Positions 16,652 to 26,339 of a stretch of DNA of 64,000 bases are shown one piece after another (positions within the stretch are counted from its first letter, which is position 1; each line of letters opens with the position of its first letter). The stretch comes from Shinella sp. PSBB067 (GTDB lineage: Bacteria > Pseudomonadota > Alphaproteobacteria > Rhizobiales > Rhizobiaceae): the NCBI RefSeq assembly GCF_016839145.1, contig NZ_CP069303.1:1116001-1180000 (forward strand), read 5' to 3'. Both the position numbers and the translations under genes were made by a program. The notes below the pieces were generated by a model that ran no database searches, was not told the DNA's origin, and saw nothing but the letters and a program-made list of their open reading frames with translations.

Positions 16652-17568
16652 GCCGTCGTCGCTAGCACCATCGGAATGGTGAAGAAGGAGGCGATCGTCT
16701 GGAGCGTCGCGACGGCGGCGTAGAAGGGCGCGTCGCCGCCCATCTGCTTGGCCAGCACGTAGCCGTTCATCGCGGTCGGCACGCTCGCGCCCATGGCGAT
16801 GGTGAGAAGCTGCTCGCCGCGCATTCCCAGTGCATAGGCCGCCCCCGTCATGACCAGCGGCATGAAGAGAAGCTTCAGCACGACGGGCAGCAGGGCGAGA
16901 GGGCGGGGCCGCAGGGCATCGGCAAGCTTCAGCCCGGCCCCCACCATGATGAGGCCGAGGCTGAGCGAGGTGTCGGCGACGAACTCCACCGTCTGCATCA
17001 GCGGCGCGTAGATATGGATTCCCGAGAGGTTGACGAGAACGCCGAGCACCGAGCCGATGATCATCGGGTTGGTCAGGATCTTCTGCGCGAAGGTCTTCAG
17101 GCTGCGCGTGCCGCCGCCGAACCAGACGAGAACCGCGATATTGTAGAAATTGAGGGGAATGATGATCAGCGTCGCCACGAGCGCGACGAGGGCGAGGCTG
17201 TCCGTCCCGTAGAGCTTTTCGCCGATCGCCAGCGCGATGAAGGCATTCCAGCGCGTCGATGTCTGGAAGACGGATGTATACGACGCCCCCGAAACGCCGG
17301 CCGCGCGAAAAAGCGGCCAGGAGAGGATCAATAGCAGGGCGATGAACGTTACCGAGCCGATGGACCCGAGCGCGATCGCGCCCGCCGCGATGCCCGAGAA
17401 CGTCGCATTGGCGAGCGTGGTGAAGAGGAGGGAAGGAAACAGCACGAAGAAGCCGAGCTGCTCCAGTCCGGTCCACATGTCGCGGTCGATCAGCCGCCAG
17501 CGCTTGAGCAAGGCGCCCAGCACCACGAGCAGGAAGACGGGCAGGATGCTTTCGAAGATGGCAGGCAT
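16633..17568 (-). CDS. AEC (auxin efflux carrier) family transporter
   Basis: Permease of 311 residues with about ten hydrophobic segments, starting MPAIFESILPVFLLVVLGALLKR, a typical AEC family N-terminus. The central break region (WNAFIALAIGEKLYG) and the second repeat beginning LTNPMIIGSVLGVLVNLSGI are visible. Homologues export or import small organic acids such as malate or malonate; the substrate here is unknown. ATG at 17568. Confidence 0.88.
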   Translation of the reverse strand: MPAIFESILPVFLLVVLGALLKRWRLIDRDMWTGLEQLGFFVLFPSLLFTTLANATFSGIAAGAIALGSIGSVTFIALLLILSWPLFRAAGVSGASYTSVFQTSTRWNAFIALAIGEKLYGTDSLALVALVATLIIIPLNFYNIAVLVWFGGGTRSLKTFAQKILTNPMIIGSVLGVLVNLSGIHIYAPLMQTVEFVADTSLSLGLIMVGAGLKLADALRPRPLALLPVVLKLLFMPLVMTGAAYALGMRGEQLLTIAMGASVPTAMNGYVLAKQMGGDAPFYAAVATLQTIASFFTIPMVLATTAYLAGG

Positions 17569-17730
17569 GAGACCGGATATGCAGGGAAGGGATTGCAGCT
17601 CATTTCATGCCTTGCCAAGCCTTGCAAGGCCCCGGCGCGCGGGCGGCCATGTGGAAATTAACCTTAACGAAGGGTTTGCGTTGCGGCGGGAAGGTTAACG
17701 GGCAAGAGTGGCATTTACCTGGTGTTAACC

Positions 17731-17907
17731 ATGCAAGCGAGTACCAACATGGCCAGAACGGCCCGGATTTCGGTCATGACGACCGTGTTTTCATGTGCGG
17801 CGGTGGATATCGTCGTGCCGATGCTCGTGCTGGTCGCGGGCGTGGCGGTCAGCGAGATGATCTTCGCGGCCGGCGATCTTCTCGCGGTGAAGAGGAGGGC
17901 GGCATGA
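17731..17907 (+). CDS. Small hydrophobic protein (58 aa), coupled to the next gene
   Basis: Unrecognised short protein with one long hydrophobic stretch (VDIVVPMLVLVAGVAVSEMIF) and a basic C-terminus, so probably a single-span membrane protein. The stop TGA shares bases with the ATG of the following gene (ATGA at 17904-17907), which argues that it is translated. A TTAACCAT element sits across the start (17725-17732). No strong ribosome site is seen, so the start is uncertain; GTG at 17722 is an alternative. Confidence 0.5.
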   Translation: MQASTNMARTARISVMTTVFSCAAVDIVVPMLVLVAGVAVSEMIFAAGDLLAVKRRAA

Positions 17908-18227
17908 AGTGGTTCCTGATCCTGTGGGCCGGTCCCATCGCGCTGCTCGGAAGCTGGTACGGGCTTTCCTATTACGACATGAACTTCGGCATCTTCATGC
18001 TGACGCGCGATGCGCATGACCTCGTCTTCCGCATCTACGGCCATATCCTCGGCATTCCGCCGGAGAACCTGCCGCCGCTCGTGCTGCGCGCCATCGTCTT
18101 CGACAGTTTCCTCGTGCTCGGCCTCGTCGCCTTCCGCCGCCGCCGGCAGATCGCCGCCTGGTGGCGCGCGCGCCGTCAGGCGTCGGCAGCCCTTGCCAGC
18201 GACGAGAGCCTGTCCAGCGCCCCCTGA
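17904..18227 (+). CDS. Small membrane protein, DUF6105-like
   Basis: A 107-residue protein beginning [20 protein letters not shown], with an N-terminal membrane span, a middle region ([34 protein letters not shown]), a second span ([15 protein letters not shown]) and an arginine-rich cytoplasmic tail. It looks like the rhizobial DUF6105 group, function unknown. Ribosome site GGAGGGC lies within the preceding small gene. The 3' end overlaps ruvX tail to tail by 52 bases. Confidence 0.75.
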   Translation: MKWFLILWAGPIALLGSWYGLSYYDMNFGIFMLTRDAHDLVFRIYGHILGIPPENLPPLVLRAIVFDSFLVLGLVAFRRRRQIAAWWRARRQASAALASDESLSSAP

Positions 18228-18658
18228 AGGATGAAGGAAGCGGCGGCCGAATCGATCCGCTCGGCCCGCTTCTTGCGCGACACGTCCATCTCGATCAGCG
18301 TGCGCTCCGCCGCGACCGTCGACAGCCGCTCGTCCCAGAAGACGAAGGGGATGTCGGTCTTGTCGGCCATCGAGCGCACGAAGGCGCGCGTCGCCTGCAC
18401 GCGCGGACCGGCGCTGCCGTCCATGTTGACAGGCAGGCCGATGACGAAGGCGGCGACCTTCTCCTTCCCGGCAAAGGCGAGCAGCACCTCGGCATCCTGC
18501 GTGAACTTCACCCGTTTCAGCACCGGCCGCGGCGTCGCCAGCCGCCGGCCGAGGTCCGAGACGGAAAGGCCGATGGTCTTGGTGCCGAGGTCGAGGCCGG
18601 CGATGGGCTGGCCGGGGCCGAGGATCGCCGCCAGCTCTTCGAGGGTGAGCGTCGCCAT
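18176..18658 (-). CDS. ruvX: RuvX/YqgF family nuclease
   Basis: RNase H-fold nuclease linked to Holliday-junction resolution and 16S rRNA 5'-end processing. The 160-residue protein has the first acidic motif [45 protein letters not shown] and the final motif [16 protein letters not shown], which supply the metal-binding acids. The PhnA-domain gene lies nine bases upstream in the same orientation. Confidence 0.93.
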   Translation of the reverse strand: MATLTLEELAAILGPGQPIAGLDLGTKTIGLSVSDLGRRLATPRPVLKRVKFTQDAEVLLAFAGKEKVAAFVIGLPVNMDGSAGPRVQATRAFVRSMADKTDIPFVFWDERLSTVAAERTLIEMDVSRKKRAERIDSAAASFILQGALDRLSSLARAADA

Positions 18659-18667
18659 GAAAAGCCC

Positions 18668-18964
18668 TCAGCGCTTGCGGACGAATTCGGTGCGCAGCAC
18701 CAGTCCCCTGATGGCGTCGTGCCGGCAGTCGATCTCTTCCGGGTTGTCGGTGAGGCGGATCGACTTGATCACCGTGCCCTGTTTCAGCGTCTGGCCGGCG
18801 CCCTTCACCTTCAGGTCCTTGATCAGCACGACCGAATCGCCATCCGCAAGCACGTTGCCGCTGGCATCGTGCACCACGCTCGCGGCGGCCTTTTCGGCTG
18901 CGATCTCGGAGGCCGGACGCCATTCGCCGGTGGCTTCGTCATAGATGTAGTCGTCGTCGCTCAT
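18668..18964 (-). CDS. PhnA/YjdM C-terminal domain protein
   Basis: The 98-residue protein has the PhnA domain ([31 protein letters not shown] and [21 protein letters not shown]). The typical N-terminal zinc-ribbon of YjdM is absent; in its place is an acidic 30-residue leader ([20 protein letters not shown]). The family is historically named for alkylphosphonate uptake, but it is not a C-P lyase component and its role is unknown. Probably co-transcribed with ruvX. Confidence 0.85.
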   Translation of the reverse strand: MSDDDYIYDEATGEWRPASEIAAEKAAASVVHDASGNVLADGDSVVLIKDLKVKGAGQTLKQGTVIKSIRLTDNPEEIDCRHDAIRGLVLRTEFVRKR

Positions 18965-19076
18965 GGCGGGGTTCCTTCATTATGGTGTAAGCCACGCTTA
19001 TAACGTTCGCGCCGCGGATGGAAACGGCCTTCGCGGTTTCTATATTGCGGGCAGGCAATCAATCGGGAGAACATGC

Positions 19077-19781
19077 ATGAAAATCACCTGGCTCGGCCAC
19101 TCCGCCTTTCGCATTGAGACGGCGAAGGCCAGAATCCTCATCGACCCGTTCTTCACCGGCAATCCCGCTTTCGACGAATCGACCCGCAAGGATGCCGTCG
19201 CGGGCCTCACCCATGTCCTCTTGACCCACGGCCACGGCGACCATGTCGGCGATACGATCGGGATCGCCAGGGAAACCGGCGCGACGGTTCTCGCCAATGC
19301 CGACCTTGCCGCCTGGCTCGGCGCGAAGGGCGTGGAGAAGGTCGACATGGGCAATACCGGCGGCACGGTGCATTTCGACGGCTTCTCGACCACCTTCGTC
19401 AATGCGCTCCATTCCTCCGCGCAGATCACCGAGGACGGCGTTTCCCATTCGCTCGGCAGCGCCAACGGCCTCGTCCTCCATTTCGAGGACGAACCGACGC
19501 TCTATCACATGGGCGACACCGACATCTTCTCCGACATGGCGCTGGTCAATGAACTGCACCAGCCGGAAATCGGCCTCGTGCCGATCGGCGACCGCTTCAC
19601 CATGGGCGGTGCCGTGGCGGCGCTCGCCTGCCAGCGCTTCTTCAAGTTCGACACCGTCCTTCCCTGCCACTACGGCTCCTTCGGCATCATCGACCAGACG
19701 GCCGACCTCTTCGTGCAGGCGATGGACGGCGCGTCGGCGAAGATCGAGGTGCCGAAGGTCGGCGGCTCGGTCTCGCGGTAA
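19077..19781 (+). CDS. UPF0173 metal-dependent hydrolase (metallo-beta-lactamase fold)
   Basis: A 234-residue MBL-fold protein related to UlaG-type hydrolases. It begins [21 protein letters not shown], has the metal motif HGHGDH ([12 protein letters not shown]), and later [13 protein letters not shown] and PCHYGSFG, which supply the remaining metal ligands. Substrate unknown. ATG at 19077 follows a CGGGAGA ribosome site; the frame remains open upstream but lacks conserved sequence. A family B repeat begins immediately after its stop. Confidence 0.9.
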   Translation: MKITWLGHSAFRIETAKARILIDPFFTGNPAFDESTRKDAVAGLTHVLLTHGHGDHVGDTIGIARETGATVLANADLAAWLGAKGVEKVDMGNTGGTVHFDGFSTTFVNALHSSAQITEDGVSHSLGSANGLVLHFEDEPTLYHMGDTDIFSDMALVNELHQPEIGLVPIGDRFTMGGAVAALACQRFFKFDTVLPCHYGSFGIIDQTADLFVQAMDGASAKIEVPKVGGSVSR

Positions 19782-19783
19782 GA

Positions 19784-19901
19784 CCCCTCCCCACAAAGGG
19801 GAGGGACTTAACGGGCCGCGCCCTCTGCATTCCATTTCGAACGATGAGCAAGCCTCCTTCTTCTCCCCCCTTGTGGGGGAGATGCCGGCAGGCGGAGGGG
19901 G
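19784..19901. repeat. Family B inverted repeat, second copy
   Basis: The left arm starts CCCCTCCCCACAAAGGGGAG at 19784. The right arm (19862-19901) reads TCTCCCCCCTTGTGGGGGAG followed by ATGCCGGCAGGCGGAGGGGG. The GCCGGCAGGCGG core is shared with the copy at 7385-7515. It lies between the UPF0173 gene and gatC. Confidence 0.8.
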
Positions 19902-19988
19902 CCTTGTCGGCGATTGACCGCATTCCCCGTTGCGCCCCTTGGGCTTGGTCAGTATAGCGGGGAGGAAATTCCCTGTCGGAGACCACCC

Positions 19989-20276
19989 ATGTCCGTAGAT
20001 CTAGCCACCGTGAAGCGCGTCGCGCGCCTTGCCCGCATCGCCGTCAGCGAGGAAGAGGCAAGCCGCATGATGGGCGAGCTGAATGGCATCCTCGGCTTCG
20101 TCGAGCAGCTTTCCGAGGTTGACGTCGAGGGCGTCGAGCCGATGACGTCAGTCACGCCCATGGAGATGCGCAAGCGCGAAGACGTCGTCAACGACGGCAA
20201 CAAGGCGGACGATATCGTCGCCAATGCCCCGGCGTCCGACCGCAACTTCTTCCAGGTGCCCAAGGTCGTCGAATAA
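19989..20276 (+). CDS. gatC: Asp/Glu-tRNA(Asn/Gln) amidotransferase subunit C
   Basis: Small stabilising subunit of GatCAB, which amidates Glu-tRNA(Gln) and Asp-tRNA(Asn). The 95-residue protein has the family pattern [56 protein letters not shown] and a C-terminal [12 protein letters not shown] at 19989 is the conserved start. gatA begins 44 bases downstream. Confidence 0.95.
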   Translation: MSVDLATVKRVARLARIAVSEEEASRMMGELNGILGFVEQLSEVDVEGVEPMTSVTPMEMRKREDVVNDGNKADDIVANAPASDRNFFQVPKVVE

Positions 20277-20320
20277 CGCCCTTCGCCGCCAGAGCCGTCC
20301 GCTTCCGAAAGTAGTCCTCC

Positions 20321-21802
20321 ATGACCGAACTCACCCGCCTCACCATTGCCGAAGCCCGCGAAAAGCTCGGCGCCAAGGAGATCACCGCCGTCGAGCTGAC
20401 GGACGCCTATCTCGGCGCGATCGAGGCCGCGAACGGCGCGCTCAACGCCTATGTCACCGTCACGCCGGAAAAGGCGCGCGAGATGGCGAAGGCCTCCGAC
20501 GCCCGCATCGCCGAAGGCAAGGCCGGTGCGCTGGAAGGCATCCCGCTCGGCATCAAGGACCTCTTCGCCACCGAAGGCGTGCACACGCAGGCCTGCAGCC
20601 ACATCCTCGACGGCTTCAAGCCGAAATACGAATCGACCGTCACGCAGAACCTGTGGAACGACGGCGCCGTCATGCTCGGCAAGCTGAACATGGACGAGTT
20701 CGCCATGGGCTCCTCCAACGAGTCCTCCTATTACGGCCCGGTGAAGAACCCGTGGCGCGCGGCCGGCTCCAACGCCGATCTCGTGCCGGGCGGCTCCTCG
20801 GGCGGTTCGGCCGCCGCTGTCGCCGCGTTCCTGTGTGCCGGCGCGACCGCGACGGACACCGGCGGCTCGATCCGCCAGCCCGCCGCCTTCACCGGCACGG
20901 TCGGCATCAAGCCGACCTACGGCCGCTGCTCGCGCTGGGGCATCGTCGCCTTCGCCTCCTCGCTCGACCAGGCCGGCCCCATCGCCCGCGACGTCCGCGA
21001 CGCGGCGATCCTCCTCAAATCCATGGCCAGCGTCGACGCCAAGGACACGACCTCCGTCGATCTGCCGGTGCCGGATTACGAAGCCTCGCTCGGCCAGTCG
21101 CTGAAGGGCATGCGCATCGGCATTCCGCGCGAATACCGCGTCGACGGCATGCCGGAGGAGATCGAGGCGCTCTGGCAGCAGGGCATCGCCTGGTTGAAGG
21201 ATGCCGGCGCCGATGTCGTGGACATCTCCCTGCCGCACACGAAATACGCCCTGCCGGCCTATTACATCGTCGCCCCGGCGGAAGCCTCCTCGAACCTTGC
21301 CCGCTACGACGGCGTGCGCTACGGCCTGCGCGTCGACGGCAAGGACATCGTCGACATGTACGAGAAGACCCGCGCGGCCGGCTTCGGCACCGAGGTCAAG
21401 CGCCGCATCATGATCGGCACCTATGTGCTCTCGGCCGGCTATTACGACGCCTATTACCTGCAGGCGCAGAAGGTGCGCACGCTGATCAAGCGCGACTTCG
21501 AGCTGGCCTTCAATGCTGGCGTCGACGCCATCCTGACGCCCGCCACCCCGTCGTCGGCCTTCGGCATCGCCGACGAGGACCTCGCTTCCGATCCGGTGAA
21601 GATGTATCTCAACGACATCTTCACGGTGACGGTGAACATGGCCGGCCTGCCGGGCCTTTCCGTTCCCGCCGGCCTCGACCACAAGGGCCTGCCGCTCGGC
21701 CTCCAGCTCATCGGCAAGCCCTTCGAGGAGGAAACCCTCTTCAGGACGGCCCATGTCATCGAGAAGGCCGCCGGCCGCTTCGCGCCGACGCGCTGGTGGT
21801 AA
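20321..21802 (+). CDS. gatA: Glu/Asp-tRNA amidotransferase subunit A
   Basis: Amidase-signature glutaminase subunit that releases ammonia from glutamine. The 493-residue protein shows the catalytic Lys in [11 protein letters not shown], the cis-Ser region [15 protein letters not shown], and the nucleophilic Ser region [13 protein letters not shown]. Length and C-terminus (FAPTRWW) are typical. Together with gatC and the distant gatB it forms the complex. Confidence 0.97.
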   Translation: MTELTRLTIAEAREKLGAKEITAVELTDAYLGAIEAANGALNAYVTVTPEKAREMAKASDARIAEGKAGALEGIPLGIKDLFATEGVHTQACSHILDGFKPKYESTVTQNLWNDGAVMLGKLNMDEFAMGSSNESSYYGPVKNPWRAAGSNADLVPGGSSGGSAAAVAAFLCAGATATDTGGSIRQPAAFTGTVGIKPTYGRCSRWGIVAFASSLDQAGPIARDVRDAAILLKSMASVDAKDTTSVDLPVPDYEASLGQSLKGMRIGIPREYRVDGMPEEIEALWQQGIAWLKDAGADVVDISLPHTKYALPAYYIVAPAEASSNLARYDGVRYGLRVDGKDIVDMYEKTRAAGFGTEVKRRIMIGTYVLSAGYYDAYYLQAQKVRTLIKRDFELAFNAGVDAILTPATPSSAFGIADEDLASDPVKMYLNDIFTVTVNMAGLPGLSVPAGLDHKGLPLGLQLIGKPFEEETLFRTAHVIEKAAGRFAPTRWW

Positions 21803-21915
21803 GGGGGCGTCCGGCCCCTTATCGGCTTCTGCCGCTTCATCATCTCCGTGGATAGCGGCCGGCGTCTCTCGCCAATCGCGCCGCGCGGTGCTTTGATGGC
21901 GGTGGAGAGAGCCGC

Positions 21916-22428
21916 ATGATCACCGTTCGCAATGCCCTCGAGGAAGATGTACCGGCGCTGATCGACATCGGCGTCAGGGCCTGGGAACAGGCCGTCACCG
22001 GCGTGGCCGACCTTCAGGTGCGGCGCGATCATGCCCGCAATGCCTTCCAGCAGTTCCTCGCAAGCCATTGGCTGCGCGCCAGCGTCGCCGAATTCGGCGG
22101 CGTCCTTGCGGGCTGGGCCTCGCGCGAGGCGCTGGACGACGAGATCACCGATCTCTGGATCGATCCGCAGCAGCAGAGGAAGGGGCTCGGCTCCGCCCTG
22201 CTGGCCGCGATGGAAAACGAGATCGTCGCGGCCGGATTGGAGGCCGCGCGCCTCCAGACGCATGCGCGCAACACCGCGGCCGTCGGCTTCTTCCAGAAGC
22301 ACGGCTATTCGGTGAGCTGGCTGTCGGTGGATTATTCGCCGCGGCTCGACCGCAACGTCGAATCGATCGGCCTGCGCCGGCAGCTCGTCGCGGACGAGCC
22401 GATCGGCTACGGGCCGGGCGGTTTTTGA
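21916..22428 (+). CDS. GNAT family N-acetyltransferase
   Basis: A 170-residue acetyltransferase-fold protein, starting MITVRNALEEDVPALIDIGV. The acetyl-CoA binding motif A is LWIDPQQQRKGLGSALL (Q/R-x-x-G-x-G/A), followed by a motif B-like segment ARNTAAVGFFQKHGYSV. Substrate unknown. It follows gatA by 113 bases on the same strand. Confidence 0.88.
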   Translation: MITVRNALEEDVPALIDIGVRAWEQAVTGVADLQVRRDHARNAFQQFLASHWLRASVAEFGGVLAGWASREALDDEITDLWIDPQQQRKGLGSALLAAMENEIVAAGLEAARLQTHARNTAAVGFFQKHGYSVSWLSVDYSPRLDRNVESIGLRRQLVADEPIGYGPGGF

Positions 22429-22461
22429 GGGAGGCGGGCTTTCGCCGCGCCTCCCGTCGAA

Positions 22462-22722
22462 TCACTGGTTGTCGAGCTGCGCGCGCACCAGTTCCAGGCC
22501 CCGCTGCGTGATGCGGTAGGGCCTGCCGCCGGAGGAGGCGATGCAGCGCCGGCGTTTCAGCTTGCGAAAGAGTTCAATGTCGAGGCCGCCCGCCCGCCAG
22601 CCGTCCCGCGTGATGCAGGCGACCGTCACGATCTTCCTGTTGTCGTCGTCTTTTTCGATATCGATCCTGCCGCCCTGGGCGAGCAGATGGAGGATGCGCT
22701 GTTCGGCGCGTGAAATGTCCAT
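22462..22722 (-). CDS. yjhX: YjhX family protein (UPF0386)
   Basis: An 86-residue winged-helix-like protein, MDISRAEQRILHLLAQGGRI through YRITQRGLELVRAQLDN, matching the YjhX family in length and pattern. E. coli YjhX has been proposed as a toxin with YjhQ, a GNAT-type acetyltransferase, as antitoxin. A GNAT gene lies next to it here, but on the opposite strand and tail to tail, so a toxin-antitoxin pairing is not supported by operon structure. ATG at 22722 is the family start. Confidence 0.85.
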   Translation of the reverse strand: MDISRAEQRILHLLAQGGRIDIEKDDDNRKIVTVACITRDGWRAGGLDIELFRKLKRRRCIASSGGRPYRITQRGLELVRAQLDNQ

Positions 22723-22909
22723 TGTCCTGAGAATCCGTCCGGCGTTCGCATGAACGCGAAAAAACGTTCCGCCACCGAAGGGTGGCAGGGCTTGTCGTTT
22801 TTCCGACCCTGCGCGCAAGCTTTCGCGGGCAGGGTCCTCAGCGGGCCTCAGAGCTAGACATCAAAACTCCATTGCGGATGCCCCGAAATAGCCGGGGCAT
22901 CCATAAAGG

Positions 22910-23812
22910 TCAATGCGCAGGCCAGATCAGCGAATGGTGCAGGAAGACGCCGGCCTTCACGCCGTTGGCGGAGGCGAGCGAGATATTGGCGGCGCCGAGC
23001 GCGATGTCGCCGGCGGCATAGAGGCCGGGCAGGGAGGTCTGGCCGGTATCGTCGGTGTCGAGGATGCTGCCGACGGGCGTCTCCTTCAGCTTCAAGCCGC
23101 GGTCGGCCGGAATGGCGCTGCGCACCCGCGCCTCCGGCATGACGAACAGCGCCTTGACCAGCGTCGGAATGCCGGGGCCGGTCTCGACGGCGAGCATGCC
23201 GTCAGGCCCATCCGAAATGGCCGTGACGCGGCCCGGCCGCAGCTTCACATTGCGCGCGGCGAGAACGGCAAGGGCCTCCTCGTCCGGCTCCGGCACCTGA
23301 TTGGTGAAGAGCGTGACATCGCCCCAGTCGGCGACCACCGCCGCAAAGCGCGCGGCCTCCGCCGTGCGCGCGAGCACCCCGACCGGCCCGCCGCCCACTT
23401 CATAGCCATGGCAATAGGGGCAATGCAGCACCGTCTTGCCCCAGCGCTCCGCAAGGCCCGGGATGGCGGGCAGCCGATCCTCGAAACCCGTCGCGAGCAG
23501 CACGCGCCGCGCCGCGATCCGCCCGCCGTCGCCGGTGACCACGGAGAAGGCGTCCCTTTCCCCTTCCAGCCGCTCGGCCGGCGCATCGCGGAAGGTCACG
23601 GTCTCGTAGGCGGCAAGCTGGCGGCGGGCATCGGCGAGGATCTCGCCGCCCGGCCTTCCGTCCTGCGCGAGGAAGCCGTGCGAATGGGCCGCGAAGCGGT
23701 TGCGCGGCTCGCCGGTGTCGACAATGGTGATGCGGCGGCGGGCGCGGGCGAGCTGCATGGCGGCGGAAAGGCCGGCAAAGCCCCCGCCGATGATGATGGC
23801 ATCTTCGGTCAT
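22910..23812 (-). CDS. Thioredoxin reductase-like FAD/NAD(P) oxidoreductase
   Basis: A 300-residue flavoprotein of the thioredoxin-reductase family: FAD-binding [18 protein letters not shown] at the N-terminus, redox pair CPYC ([13 protein letters not shown]), and the C-terminal FAD motif LYAAGDIAL. The NAD(P) motif region ([17 protein letters not shown]) departs from the usual GxGxxA pattern, so it may not be a true thioredoxin reductase. It lies 84 bases downstream of the Rrf2 regulator on the same strand and is probably controlled by it. Confidence 0.88.
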   Translation of the reverse strand: MTEDAIIIGGGFAGLSAAMQLARARRRITIVDTGEPRNRFAAHSHGFLAQDGRPGGEILADARRQLAAYETVTFRDAPAERLEGERDAFSVVTGDGGRIAARRVLLATGFEDRLPAIPGLAERWGKTVLHCPYCHGYEVGGGPVGVLARTAEAARFAAVVADWGDVTLFTNQVPEPDEEALAVLAARNVKLRPGRVTAISDGPDGMLAVETGPGIPTLVKALFVMPEARVRSAIPADRGLKLKETPVGSILDTDDTGQTSLPGLYAAGDIALGAANISLASANGVKAGVFLHHSLIWPAH

Positions 23813-23896
23813 GGTTCATCCTTTCTATGGAGCGAGCGGCATCGTTCGGCCGGCCGGTGCCACCCGTTCGATGCAGGTCTTGGGAATTGGTTGCCT

Positions 23897-24340
23897 TCAG
23901 CCGGTATCGGCCCGGCAGTGTTTCGCCGCCACCCGGAAATCGGCCGCGAGATCGGCCAGCGTCGTGCCGGCGAAGCGCGCCATCAGGATCGCCTCGGCAT
24001 CCTTCAGCGCGTCGCCGATCACCCGGTTGACGGATTGCTCGACCACGCAGCCCGGCATTTCCGTCGCCGGGCCGATCTGGAAGAGGATCGGCTCGCCGAG
24101 CGCATTGTAGATGTCGAGCAGCGAGATTTCGGCGAGCGGCCGGGCGAAATGCCAGCCGCCGCCATGGCCGCGGCCGGATTGCACGATGCCGGCCTCGCGC
24201 AGCCCGGCCATGGTGCGCCGGACGACGACGGCATTGGTGTCGAGGCAGAGCGCGAGATCGTCCGAGGTCATCGGCTCCTCGCGCTCGGCCATGTGCATGA
24301 GTGCATGGAGCACGGCGGAAAGGCGGCTGTTTCTTTTCAT
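23897..24340 (-). CDS. Rrf2 family transcriptional regulator
   Basis: A 147-residue winged-helix regulator: helix-turn-helix region [33 protein letters not shown], then the wing [27 protein letters not shown] typical of Rrf2/BadM. Only two Cys lie in the C-terminal half (PGC and KHC), so the three-Cys iron-sulfur pattern of IscR is missing; redox or other sensing is possible. No ribosome site precedes ATG 24340 and the predicted promoter places the transcript start at the ATG, suggesting a leaderless mRNA. A longer start at 24379 is possible but would contain the -35 hexamer. Confidence 0.87.
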   Translation of the reverse strand: MKRNSRLSAVLHALMHMAEREEPMTSDDLALCLDTNAVVVRRTMAGLREAGIVQSGRGHGGGWHFARPLAEISLLDIYNALGEPILFQIGPATEMPGCVVEQSVNRVIGDALKDAEAILMARFAGTTLADLAADFRVAAKHCRADTG

Positions 24341-24376
24341 GTAACAACAATAGTTACGAATCCTGCCGCATGTCAA
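24341..24376 (-). promoter_or_regulatory. Promoter and operator of the Rrf2/oxidoreductase unit
   Basis: On the minus strand TTGACA (24371-24376) and TATTGT (24347-24352) form a -35/-10 pair with an 18-base spacer. The inverted repeat GTAAC-N7-GTTAC (24341-24357) overlaps the -10 and abuts the start codon, as expected for an autorepressor site. Assignment to the Rrf2 protein is inferred from position. Confidence 0.6.
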
Positions 24377-24397
24377 CACATGCCGGCAGGAGGCCGC

Positions 24398-24703
24398 TCA
24401 GCCGGCACGCAGCATATCGAGGAGGGCAGGGCCGAAGATCAGCGCCGCCGGCACGAGCGCCACATGCAGCACGAGGATCGCCATGAGCTGCGTGCGGAAC
24501 GGCTCCTTGCGCGTCTTGTGCCGCAGCAGCCGCTGGGCGGCGACGGCGCCGAGGCTGCCGCCGAGGAAGGCGAACTGCAGCAGCCGCGCTTCGGAAACGC
24601 GCCAGGTGCCATCGCGCGCGGCTTCCTTGTCCCACCAGTAGAGGCAGAACGTGACGACGTTGAAGAGAAGGAAGATGACGAAAAGCGTTGTTGTCGTGCC
24701 CAT
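24398..24703 (-). CDS. DUF1294 family membrane protein
   Basis: A 101-residue protein with an N-terminal span ([21 protein letters not shown]), the family-typical [18 protein letters not shown] and [23 protein letters not shown] loop, and a C-terminal span. The W-D-K-x-x-A and R-H-K-T-x-K-x-x-F patterns identify DUF1294. Function unknown. It lies 57 bases upstream of the Rrf2 gene, whose own promoter occupies the gap. Confidence 0.87.
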   Translation of the reverse strand: MGTTTTLFVIFLLFNVVTFCLYWWDKEAARDGTWRVSEARLLQFAFLGGSLGAVAAQRLLRHKTRKEPFRTQLMAILVLHVALVPAALIFGPALLDMLRAG

Positions 24704-24832
24704 GGCATGCTTTTAGCCGATCATCCTTGCGGCTTGGCTAACGAGGGTGGACGGCACCCGCTGAAAACCTTGCGCCGCCTGCCCATATGTTCTACCGAGA
24801 CAGCACCGAAGACACCACAAAAAGAGCCTGCA

Positions 24833-26335
24833 ATGACCCTCGTCGACGTCCGCACCCCCGATCCGAAACGCTTGATCCCCGGCGCCACCGGCGACTGGGA
24901 AGTCATCATCGGCATGGAGGTGCACGCGCAGGTCCTTTCCAATTCCAAGCTCTTCTCCGGCGCGTCGACCGAATTCGGCAAGGCGCCGAATGCCAACGTC
25001 TCGCTGGTCGATGCCGCGATGCCCGGCATGCTGCCGGTCATCAACATCGAGTGCGTCAGGCAGGCGGTGCGCACGGGCCTCGGCCTCAAGGCGCAGATCA
25101 ATCACCGCTCGATCTTCGACCGCAAGAACTACTTCTACCCCGACCTGCCGCAGGGCTACCAGATCTCGCAGTTCAAGGATCCGATCGTCGGCGAGGGCAA
25201 GATCACCATCTCGCTCGGCCCGGACCGCCAGGGCAATTTCGAGGACATCGAGATCGGTATCGAGCGCCTGCATCTGGAGCAGGACGCCGGCAAGTCGATG
25301 CACGACCAGCATCCGACCATGTCCTATGTCGACCTCAACCGCTCGGGCGTCGCGCTGATGGAGATCGTCTCCAAGCCGGACATGCGCTCCTCGGACGAGG
25401 CCAAGGCCTATATGACGAAGCTGCGCTCCATCGTGCGCTATCTCGGCACCTGCGACGGCAACATGGACGAGGGCTCCATGCGCGCCGACGTCAACGTTTC
25501 CGTGCGCCGTCCGGGCGAGGCCTTCGGCACGCGCTGCGAGATCAAGAACGTCAACTCCATCCGCTTCATCGGCCAGGCCATCGAATATGAGGCCCGCCGC
25601 CAGATCGGCATCCTGGAGGACGGCGGCAGCATCGACCAGGAAACCCGCCTCTTCGATCCCGGCAAGGGCGAGACGCGCTCGATGCGCTCGAAGGAAGACG
25701 CGCACGACTACCGCTATTTCCCCGACCCGGACCTTCTGCCGCTCGAATTCGACAACGAATTCGTCGGCGCGCTGCTCGCCGACCTGCCGGAACTGCCGGA
25801 CGACAAGAAGATCCGCTTCGTCAAGGATCTCGGCCTTTCCGTCTACGATGCCTCGGTGCTCGTCTCGGAAAAGGCGATCGCCGACTATTACGAGGTCGTG
25901 GCCGCCGGCCGCGACGGCAAGATCGCCGCGAACTGGGTCATCAACGACTTGCTGGGCGCCTTGAACAAGGACGGCAAAGCCATTGAAGAGACTCCGGTTT
26001 CGCCCGCCCAGCTCGGCGGCATCATCGATCTCATCAAGGACGGCACCATCTCCGGCAAGATCGCCAAGGACCTCTTCGAGATCGTCTGGAACGAGGGCGG
26101 CAACCCGGCCGAGATCGTCGAGGCGCGCGGCCTCAAGCAGGTGACCGATACCGGCGCCATCGAGAAGGCCGTGGACGAGATCATCGCCGCCAACCCCGAC
26201 CAGGTCGAGAAGGTCAAGGCCAAGCCCACGCTCGCCGGCTGGTTCGTCGGCCAGGTCATGAAGGCGACGGGCGGCAAGGCCAACCCGCAGGCCGTCCAGG
26301 CCCTCGTCAAGGCCAAGCTCGGCATCGAGGAGTAA
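24833..26335 (+). CDS. gatB: Asp/Glu-tRNA amidotransferase subunit B
   Basis: Kinase/amidotransferase subunit of GatCAB that activates the tRNA-bound carboxylate. The 500-residue protein has [20 protein letters not shown] at the N-terminus, the [15 protein letters not shown] motif, [43 protein letters not shown] and the C-terminal YqeY-like domain ending [16 protein letters not shown] at 24833 is well before the conserved core. It is separated from gatCA by about 3 kb. Confidence 0.97.
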   Translation: MTLVDVRTPDPKRLIPGATGDWEVIIGMEVHAQVLSNSKLFSGASTEFGKAPNANVSLVDAAMPGMLPVINIECVRQAVRTGLGLKAQINHRSIFDRKNYFYPDLPQGYQISQFKDPIVGEGKITISLGPDRQGNFEDIEIGIERLHLEQDAGKSMHDQHPTMSYVDLNRSGVALMEIVSKPDMRSSDEAKAYMTKLRSIVRYLGTCDGNMDEGSMRADVNVSVRRPGEAFGTRCEIKNVNSIRFIGQAIEYEARRQIGILEDGGSIDQETRLFDPGKGETRSMRSKEDAHDYRYFPDPDLLPLEFDNEFVGALLADLPELPDDKKIRFVKDLGLSVYDASVLVSEKAIADYYEVVAAGRDGKIAANWVINDLLGALNKDGKAIEETPVSPAQLGGIIDLIKDGTISGKIAKDLFEIVWNEGGNPAEIVEARGLKQVTDTGAIEKAVDEIIAANPDQVEKVKAKPTLAGWFVGQVMKATGGKANPQAVQALVKAKLGIEE

Positions 26336-26339
26336 CCCG

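Noticed and set aside
14438..17476. A 1012-codon minus-strand frame across pyrB and aidB
   Set aside because: Shadow of genuine genes in other frames, containing compositionally biased sequence only.
22428..22462. YjhX and the neighbouring GNAT as a toxin-antitoxin operon
   Set aside because: The genes are convergent, on opposite strands, so they do not form an operon like yjhX-yjhQ.
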